Source: Nitrospina sp. (GTDB lineage: Bacteria > Nitrospinota > Nitrospinia > Nitrospinales > VA-1). Taken from it: a stretch of 5,430 nt of DNA. Below are positions 1 through 4,350 of this stretch, one piece after another. The translations under genes and the position numbers were made by a program. Position 1 is the first letter of the stretch. Each line of letters starts with the position of its first letter. The notes below the pieces were generated by a model. The model did no database searches, was not told the origin of the DNA, and worked only from the letters and a program-made list of their open reading frames with translations. The DNA lies in contig JABJCF010000078.1 of the NCBI GenBank assembly GCA_018665625.1, positions 1-5,430 of the forward strand. The letters are read 5' to 3'.

Positions 1-608
1 AAGGAAGATGTTCCCGGTAAATTGCGTTCCTTTCCTCTACCATCTAACCACGCAACATAGATAGTTCCATCAGGTCCTACTTCCATAGATTGAAATGAAT
101 GATAAGTTTTTTCGTTATCATCATTGACCTTAATAGAGGGCAAAAAGCTTCTTCCAAAATTCATGGAGCGAGCAAACTTCAAATCATTGCCTCCCGACCA
201 AACAGCATATTTACCTATTCCAGGACCTTGTCTTAAAATGGGGCCGTTTTCTCCATGAGAGCTAACTTCTCCTTCTGTGTCGTTTATGCGATATGACTTT
301 GAAAAAGTGTCTCCAGTATTGTGAGAATTAGTGAAAAAAAGATCCTGCCCCTTGCCATTTTTACGGGACGCATAAATAAAATTCATTCCTTCTGATGCTT
401 GCAAAAGCAATTGCAATCCATTGCCTTTATCGACAATCTTGGGTTTTGTCTCCCAATCAACTAATTTTTTTACTTCCAATAAATCTATGCTGTTTTCCTC
501 TTTTTTATCACCAGCAAATACGAAGTGTTGATTACATACAAAAAAGAAAACTGTAAATAAAAGCAAGAAGCACCCAAAAACATTTGATGTTTTTTTTATA
601 TTCAACAT
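1..608 (-). CDS. Secreted BNR/Asp-box (sialidase-fold) beta-propeller protein, 3' end outside window
   Basis: The first 202 residues are visible, and the frame is open to the left edge with no stop. Residues 1-32 look like a signal peptide: a KK-containing N-terminus, a long Leu/Phe-rich core (about 11-25) and an Ala-ending site (VFA, then GDKKEE). The mature part shows spaced propeller repeats: an Asp-box-like SHNTGDTF (95-102), a second SMNFGRSF (148-155), both matching S-x-[DN]-x-G-x-[TS]-[WF], and a typical strand motif VGPDGTIYVAWLDGR (177-191). These indicate the sialidase/BNR-repeat superfamily. Enzymatic sialidase activity is not implied, because no catalytic Arg triad can be judged from this fragment and many such proteins are non-enzymatic. 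The ATG at 606-608 has AAGGAG only 2 nt upstream. The TTG at 603-605, the next codon, would have a 5-nt spacing and could be the real start. The gene lies 109 bp after the TonB receptor on the same strand, so co-transcription is likely, with the hairpins between them as a possible control point. The protein probably acts in the periplasm or at the cell surface. Confidence 0.82.
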   Translation of the reverse strand, partial: MLNIKKTSNVFGCFLLLFTVFFFVCNQHFVFAGDKKEENSIDLLEVKKLVDWETKPKIVDKGNGLQLLLQASEGMNFIYASRKNGKGQDLFFTNSHNTGDTFSKSYRINDTEGEVSSHGENGPILRQGPGIGKYAVWSGGNDLKFARSMNFGRSFLPSIKVNDDNEKTYHSFQSMEVGPDGTIYVAWLDGRGKERNLPGTSS

Positions 609-642
609 TTCTCCTTACCTTTCTTTACTTATAAAATAGATG

Positions 643-681
643 GTCGATACTTGGCCTTATATTCATAGACCAAGTATCGAC
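643..681 (-). other. Perfect 12-bp inverted repeat; 15-bp RNA hairpin upstream of the BNR gene
   Basis: The arms GTCGATACTTGG (681-670 on the minus strand) and CCAAGTATCGAC (654-643) are exact complements. In minus-strand RNA the stem extends inward by U-G, C-G and U-A to 15 pairs, leaving a 9-nt loop (AUGAAUAUA, 666-658). The extra pairs need a G-U wobble, so the full stem exists only in the RNA of the coding strand. It sits about 35 nt upstream of the BNR gene start. The sequence after the stem (CAUCUAUUUUAUAAG) is only loosely U-rich, so it could be a weak intrinsic terminator, an mRNA 3'-end stabiliser for the receptor message, or a regulatory leader. Confidence 0.8.
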
Positions 682-714
682 ATGCGTACTTGTTAGGAGG
701 AGTCAAGTACACAT
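682..714 (-). other. Second, adjacent 11-bp RNA hairpin with anti-Shine-Dalgarno-like loop
   Basis: In minus-strand RNA, AUGUGUACUUG (714-704) pairs with CAAGUACGCAU (692-682) over 11 positions, including one internal U-G wobble. On the plus strand that wobble would be a C/A mismatch. The 11-nt loop is ACUCCUCCUAA (703-693). The hairpin starts 3 nt after the TonB receptor stop codon and directly abuts the next hairpin with no spacer. It is not followed by a U-tract, so it does not look like a stand-alone terminator. Confidence 0.72.
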
Positions 715-717
715 TCT

Positions 718-2832
718 TTAATTAAAATTAATACGTACCCCACCAAAAAAACGTCTCAAATCACCTGAAAAAAAATTGGAACTTGCATCAGTGGTTGTGG
801 CGGCTGCAGTAAAATTGGAAATATATTTTTTGTTCAATAAATTTCTCCCTTCAAAAAACAAACTTACTTTTTTATTCACATCATATCCTGCACCTGTACC
901 GATAATGGCATAGCCAGGTACTTTGCTTGTATTATTGAAGTCAGTATCCGCTTTGCTTGCTGCCAGCATATTTAAGGCTATAAACCAATTATCCTTATGT
1001 TCATAACGGAGTTCGGCGTTATAAAAATGGTTTGGCTGTCCGGGGATTTCGTTGTCATCAAAATTGACATCGTCCTCAAAATAAAAATTGCTGTAGGTAT
1101 AGGCGTTCCACATTTTTAACCTATCCCCCTCCATCAACAAGTTTTCACCAAGTTGAAGCCCCACACCAAGTTCCACTCCTTGATGAACCGTACTATCCGC
1201 ATTAAAAGTGGAATCTGTAAAAGCACCTGCAGCCCTAAACCTCAATAACTCATCATCAATCTCCGCATGATATAAGCTTAAATCCCATGCAATCGGACCG
1301 TGTTCCCCACGTGTTCCAATTTCATAGGTCCATGCTCGTTGATCCGCAACGGGACTGAAGCCCACCGTATTTCCCTGAGTAATATTTGAAAAATCAGGAG
1401 CTTCAAAACTTTTACTGATGTTCCCAAAAATTTGAATTTTTTCTACGGGCTTGTAGAGAAAACCGATTTTTGGGTTTAGGGATTCAAAATCAGCACTGGC
1501 GGTATCCGTTGGGGTTCTTTTGTCAAACACATCGCGACGGGTCCAGGCATATTGCAGGGTTGTTACGAGTGAGAAATTAGGTTTAATAAAAAACGAATTT
1601 TCTCCATAGAGCACAATATTTTGCGCGGCCTGGTCAGCATTGGAGGTATTTCGACCTGCTACTCCAGCATTATTGCTCCACCTCTTGGCATTAATATCTC
1701 CAAAGTGGGTAGTAATACCAACTTGATACCGGTTTAAATAATCGCCTAAAGCATAAGACCCAGAGTTTTGGGTATAAAGACCGTAGTTAACACTTTCCTG
1801 ATCAATCACGCCAACAACAGATAGGATTGGATGAAATAAATCCTTGTAAAAAATGAAAGCACCAACGTCCATTTTATGACCTTCACCCAAGTCGATTGTT
1901 GTCCTATTTGAAAGGCGGTAGGAATTTATATTTCGTTGTTGATCATCAGAAATAGCGATGTTTCGTGCGGCTTCAGGGTTAGTAAATACCTGATTTTGTG
2001 TTAGGGAATCTGGCAACTCAAGTTTTATATGGTTAGCAGAAAAATAGAATCTAGTTTCAATCTGGTCTGAAAGTCTTAGACCAACGTTTGTGTTGAATTT
2101 GATATTTTTCTGGTCCGAATGTTCTCGGAACCCGTCACTTGTGGTACCTGTCAAACTTACAAACAAATCAGAGCCACTATCAAAGACTTTCCCAATTTGA
2201 TAATTCCCACGAAATGTATCGTCAGAACCCGTTTCAAAACGCACCTGGTGGCCCGGACTACTATGACCTGTTTTAGAAATCATGTTGATGGAGCCTCCCA
2301 GGGTGGTTGAACCAAATTGCATGGCATTACCGCCTTTATAAATTTCAATCCGCTGCAAAGCTAGAGTATCTACTTCCTGAAAATCCCCAGCGCCATCTGC
2401 GGAGCCAAATGGCACTCCGTCCTGATGACCTGTCAGTCCCTTTTGGTGGAAACTCCGTTCCAAACCGGAGCCTCGAATGGAAATACGGACTTCTTCAGCG
2501 AAACGCTTGGTAGCATATACACCTGGAACGTGACTGACTGTATCCTGAAAATTAAGGCTATATTTTTCTTTAAAAACTTCAGAACCAACTACATAAACCC
2601 CACCTGGAGTCCTCTGAATCTTTTTTTTTGCTTCAAAATTGCTAGGAATCGTCAATGTTCCAGGAAGCATGCCAGCAGGTACTCCAAAATCTGGAATGGG
2701 AGCTGCAATAACCACCTCTGGCAGAATCGATCCCTGATCTCTTTCATCGGCATAGACAACAAACGATGAAAAAAGAATTAAGGTGAGGCTTAACACAGTA
2801 AACTGAATTTTACTTCGTACAAAATAAAGCAC
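718..2832 (-). CDS. FecA-like TonB-dependent outer-membrane receptor
   Basis: This is a 704-aa ligand-gated outer-membrane channel, energised by TonB-ExbBD, that imports a metal complex or other scarce ligand. From the chosen start, residues 1-28 are a signal peptide (Arg/Lys N-terminus, hydrophobic 9-26, VYA cleavage site). ILPEVVIAA (36-44) is a good TonB box. The plug spans about 72-190, with IQRTPGG (72-78), VRISIRGSG (115-123), a QDGVPFGSADGAGDFQEVD stretch (137-155), and LQRIEIYKGG (159-168) followed by GSTTLGGSINMIS (174-186). The remaining roughly 510 residues are beta-barrel, with the penultimate-strand motif FEGRNLLNKKY near the end. The plug wording matches the FecA/COG4772-type receptors. 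The C-terminus is VRINFN, with the usual terminal Phe one residue from the end. The start is a GTG at 2830-2832 with GGAG 8 nt upstream. A longer reading would begin at a TTG (2875-2877) without a ribosome binding site and would put charged residues before the signal peptide. The ligand cannot be read from the sequence. The neighbouring His-rich protein and larC suggest a metal. Confidence 0.95.
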   Translation of the reverse strand: MLYFVRSKIQFTVLSLTLILFSSFVVYADERDQGSILPEVVIAAPIPDFGVPAGMLPGTLTIPSNFEAKKKIQRTPGGVYVVGSEVFKEKYSLNFQDTVSHVPGVYATKRFAEEVRISIRGSGLERSFHQKGLTGHQDGVPFGSADGAGDFQEVDTLALQRIEIYKGGNAMQFGSTTLGGSINMISKTGHSSPGHQVRFETGSDDTFRGNYQIGKVFDSGSDLFVSLTGTTSDGFREHSDQKNIKFNTNVGLRLSDQIETRFYFSANHIKLELPDSLTQNQVFTNPEAARNIAISDDQQRNINSYRLSNRTTIDLGEGHKMDVGAFIFYKDLFHPILSVVGVIDQESVNYGLYTQNSGSYALGDYLNRYQVGITTHFGDINAKRWSNNAGVAGRNTSNADQAAQNIVLYGENSFFIKPNFSLVTTLQYAWTRRDVFDKRTPTDTASADFESLNPKIGFLYKPVEKIQIFGNISKSFEAPDFSNITQGNTVGFSPVADQRAWTYEIGTRGEHGPIAWDLSLYHAEIDDELLRFRAAGAFTDSTFNADSTVHQGVELGVGLQLGENLLMEGDRLKMWNAYTYSNFYFEDDVNFDDNEIPGQPNHFYNAELRYEHKDNWFIALNMLAASKADTDFNNTSKVPGYAIIGTGAGYDVNKKVSLFFEGRNLLNKKYISNFTAAATTTDASSNFFSGDLRRFFGGVRINFN

Positions 2833-3006
2833 AGATATTTCTCCAATCAGATAAACATTGTTCTTTAATCCGCGCAAAACTCATTACCAACTAATTTTTT
2901 CGGAAAGAAAAAACCAACGCAACAAACTCCCGTAAAATTAGAAACAGGGACAGAAAATTTGCGTGTATGAAATTCGCGCTATTTTTTTTGGATTTTTTTC
3001 TTGGGA
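2833..3006 (-). other. 174-bp intergenic leader of the TonB receptor gene
   Basis: I see no gene here. The only clear signal is the ribosome binding site GGAG at 2841-2844, 8 nt before the GTG start of the receptor. The half next to the His-rich gene is very A-rich on the transcribed strand (runs of 7-8 A, 2984-2999), with no GC-rich hairpin plus U-tract. A weak CCC...GGG stem with a bulge at about 2930-2949 is possible. I could not identify a promoter or a recognisable Fur, Zur or NikR box. The receptor may be co-transcribed with the upstream gene or use an undetected promoter. Confidence 0.5.
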
Positions 3007-3429
3007 TTAAAGAACTTCTGGAGGAGGGTCCTGCGAATTCAGTTCCAGCTGAGTGGCTGAAAAAATTACTGCAAACAATTTAAAAGAGATATGGTTTGAA
3101 TCTACAAGAGAAGAGAAATTATCAATATTATCTTTATGAAAAGACAATGACGGTACCGTTCCGGTTGTTTTACCGCCACAGTCAACAGAAAGTCGATGTG
3201 TTTTATCTTTATCTAATGGCAGGCCTGTGTTCGGACAAAACTCACCCTTATGCTGGTGGTTATTCAATAGACAGTGCGCCGGTTTCCCTTCTTGTTTATT
3301 ATCAAAAGGAGATGCAACGGAAGAATCGTGCCCCTCATGGTGATGTTGATGCGTACCGGCAAAAGCACCGGAAGCACCCATAAAGGTGACCAGGAAAATG
3401 AATAAAAATATAATTTTTAGACGGGACAT
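3007..3429 (-). CDS. Small secreted His/Cys-rich protein, putative metal binder
   Basis: The protein has 140 aa. Residues 1-24 are a classical Sec signal peptide (MSRLK, hydrophobic 6-18, then GAFA), so the mature protein is exported. The mature N-terminus begins almost at once with THQHHHEGHD (26-35, five His in eight positions). Further ligand-type clusters are HC (52-53), NHQHKGEFCP (57-66) and VDCGG (82-86), giving three Cys (53, 65, 84) and eleven His in all. The C-terminal part is less polar and ends in a proline run (DPPPEVL). This layout recalls the small His/Cys-rich proteins often found beside TonB receptors and in copper- or zinc-responsive loci (CopL/DUF2946-like), but I cannot assign a named family with confidence. 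The ATG is at 3427-3429 with no Shine-Dalgarno in front. A predicted promoter lies about 30-55 nt upstream, implying a very short leader. A likely role is binding or buffering a transition metal in the periplasm ahead of, or regulating, the receptor encoded 174 bp downstream. Confidence 0.85.
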   Translation of the reverse strand: MSRLKIIFLFIFLVTFMGASGAFAGTHQHHHEGHDSSVASPFDNKQEGKPAHCLLNNHQHKGEFCPNTGLPLDKDKTHRLSVDCGGKTTGTVPSLSFHKDNIDNFSSLVDSNHISFKLFAVIFSATQLELNSQDPPPEVL

Positions 3430-3446
3430 GAATATTTATTATTTAT

Positions 3447-3470
3447 AAGTTGCTCGCAATATAAGCACTT
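3447..3470 (-). promoter_or_regulatory. Imperfect palindrome over the -10 region, possible operator
   Basis: On the plus strand AAGTTGCT (3447-3454) faces AGCACTT (3464-3470). The reverse complement of the first arm is AGCAACTT, so the arms differ by a single missing A, with a 9-bp spacer. The element overlaps the proposed -10 hexamer and start point of the His-rich gene, where a repressor would be expected to sit. It does not match a Fur, Zur or NikR consensus that I can name, and AT-rich DNA yields such arms by chance, so this is tentative. Confidence 0.35.
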
Positions 3471-3487
3471 CTTAATAAAAATGTCAA
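3458..3487 (-). promoter_or_regulatory. Sigma-70-type promoter for the His-rich / TonB receptor genes
   Basis: The minus strand reads TTGACA (3487-3482, a perfect -35), an 18-bp spacer, then TATATT (3463-3458, 5 of 6 to TATAAT). Transcription would begin near 3451, leaving a leader of about 20 nt before the ATG at 3429. It lies wholly in the 83-bp gap after the 222-aa gene, so the His-rich gene probably starts its own transcription unit and does not depend on readthrough from larC. Confidence 0.65.
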
Positions 3488-3512
3488 ATCCGATAATATT
3501 TAATTGGCTGAA

Positions 3513-4181
3513 TTATTTTCTTTTTTGGCTTTCAATCGATAATTGATTTTGAAATTCTTCCATTTCCTCCTTAGTGTATTGAAAATGGAAACTGAAATAA
3601 TTTGATGACTTATTTTTCATAAACCGAAGGATTTCCACATATTTTCCAAATTTAAGGGCCAGTTTTTCCAAAACATCTGAAAGTCCTGAACTCCCCCCGC
3701 GAGCTCTTTTCAAGCTTGATGCAGCAGAATTATAATAGGCCCCACCTTTGTCAAAATAAGTTTCACCTAAAATATTACTGTTTTGGCTAAATAGTCCTAA
3801 ATGAAAGAGTAGGAAATCTGCATTGATACGGAATACACGATATACATCAGATGCATTTTCAAAGCGGGTCGCTAACTGCCCCGCATCCGATGATGTGTTG
3901 ACTAAATAAGAACTATTTGAAACGGATTTAGGATTAACCATTTCCGCTAAAGATAACGTTATGTATTGATTGATATCTTCTTCGTAATTTAGCTCGTTGT
4001 TTTTTAATTCCTGCCAGTGAGTGTTTTTCCAATCCGAATCCCGTTGATCCTCTAAAATGGGATCATAATTGGAGTTGGAAGGCTGGTTACTATCAATTCG
4101 TGCAGTTAAGAAGTGGTTGGAAAAAAAAGATTCTGTGGTATCTGTTTCTAATGAATCGGAATAAATAAAGTTTATCGGCAT
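3513..4181 (-). CDS. Uncharacterised 222-aa cytosolic helical protein
   Basis: No signal peptide or membrane segment is seen. Residues 1-65 are polar, Ser/Asn/Asp-rich and probably disordered. From about 68 on the protein looks mostly alpha-helical. Conserved-looking stretches are YLV (92-94), RVFRINADFLLFHLGLFS (115-132), YFDKGGAYYNSAA (142-154) and LSDVLEKLALKFGKYVEIL (167-185), followed by a charged C-terminal tail rich in Glu, Gln and Lys. From memory, the pattern of a GLFS/GFFS motif, then YxxxGGxAYxxxA, then VxxxLAxxFxxxVxxL resembles a widespread uncharacterised family of about 200 aa in proteobacteria and related phyla. I know of no function for that family. The ATG at 4179-4181 has GGAGG 4 nt upstream, which fixes the start well. 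The gene stands between larC (169 bp upstream) and the His-rich gene (83 bp downstream), each gap having its own candidate promoter, so it may be monocistronic. No functional link to the metal genes is evident. Confidence 0.85.
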   Translation of the reverse strand: MPINFIYSDSLETDTTESFFSNHFLTARIDSNQPSNSNYDPILEDQRDSDWKNTHWQELKNNELNYEEDINQYITLSLAEMVNPKSVSNSSYLVNTSSDAGQLATRFENASDVYRVFRINADFLLFHLGLFSQNSNILGETYFDKGGAYYNSAASSLKRARGGSSGLSDVLEKLALKFGKYVEILRFMKNKSSNYFSFHFQYTKEEMEEFQNQLSIESQKRK

Positions 4182-4260
4182 AAAACCTCCAATTTGTATC
4201 TATTCATTGCTCTAATTCTCTAATCTATCTTCACACTAAACTCTAATTTTGCAATGGATT

Positions 4261-4289
4261 TTAATAAATCTTGATAAGTTTGGCAGCAA
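4261..4289 (-). promoter_or_regulatory. Weak candidate promoter of the 222-aa gene
   Basis: The minus strand reads TTGCTG (4289-4284), a 17-bp spacer, then TATTAA (4266-4261). These match 4/6 at each hexamer, which is modest in AT-rich DNA. It would start transcription near 4254 and give a leader of about 70 nt before the ATG at 4181. The -35 lies inside the CIRCE-like element described separately. Confidence 0.3.
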
Positions 4290-4306
4290 GCCGTGGAGAG
4301 TGCTAA
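4280..4306. promoter_or_regulatory. CIRCE-like inverted repeat (one perfect half-site)
   Basis: GAGTGCTAA at 4298-4306 is an exact copy of one arm of the CIRCE operator (TTAGCACTC-N9-GAGTGCTAA) bound by the heat-shock repressor HrcA. At exactly the 9-bp spacing the other arm is TTGGCAGCA (4280-4288), matching 5 of 9 positions, with TT-GCA of the outer six preserved. The element overlaps the weak -35 of the 222-aa gene, a plausible repression position. It is one perfect arm and one degenerate arm, so it may be a decayed site or coincidence. Confidence 0.35.
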
Positions 4307-4350
4307 CGGAAGATTAAATCAAAATGTAAGGGAAGGAAGGAAATGACTCT

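Larger units (their letters stand above)
4182..4350 (-). other. 169-bp gap between larC and the 222-aa gene, with CTCTAAT repeats
   Basis: No gene is seen. Besides the CIRCE-like element and weak promoter there are three exact copies of CTCTAAT on the plus strand (ATTAGAG on the transcribed strand) at 4210-4216, 4218-4224 and 4241-4247. The ribosome binding site GGAGG of the 222-aa gene is at 4186-4190. No convincing intrinsic terminator for larC was found. The only short stem, CCGT/ACGG near 4291-4308, lacks a U-tract. Confidence 0.5.

Noticed and set aside
643..681. Classical intrinsic terminator
   Set aside because: The stem is strong but is followed by CAUCUAUUUUAUAAG and not by an immediate U-tract, and the downstream gene has its own ribosome binding site in the same transcript direction. 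Kept as a structured element of unknown role.
696..702. Strong plus-strand Shine-Dalgarno GGAGGAG
   Set aside because: No start codon or open frame follows at a usable distance, and the plus strand then enters antisense receptor sequence. It is better explained as the loop of the minus-strand hairpin.
643..714. Insertion-sequence or MITE terminal repeats
   Set aside because: The arms are too close together, no target-site duplication or transposase is present, and the G-U pairs favour an RNA structure.
2119..2769. Plus-strand open frames inside the receptor gene (2119-2310, 2307-2513, 2425-2769)
   Set aside because: They lie antisense to a clearly coding TonB receptor, have no ribosome binding sites, and their translations show no recognisable domain.
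2833..3006. Cobalamin or other riboswitch in the receptor leader
   Set aside because: The leader is A/T-rich, lacks the GC-rich conserved boxes of a B12 riboswitch and has no substantial stems.
3096..3383. Plus-strand 95-codon frame opposite the His-rich gene
   Set aside because: It is antisense to a gene with a clean signal peptide and promoter; its composition looks like a frame shadow.
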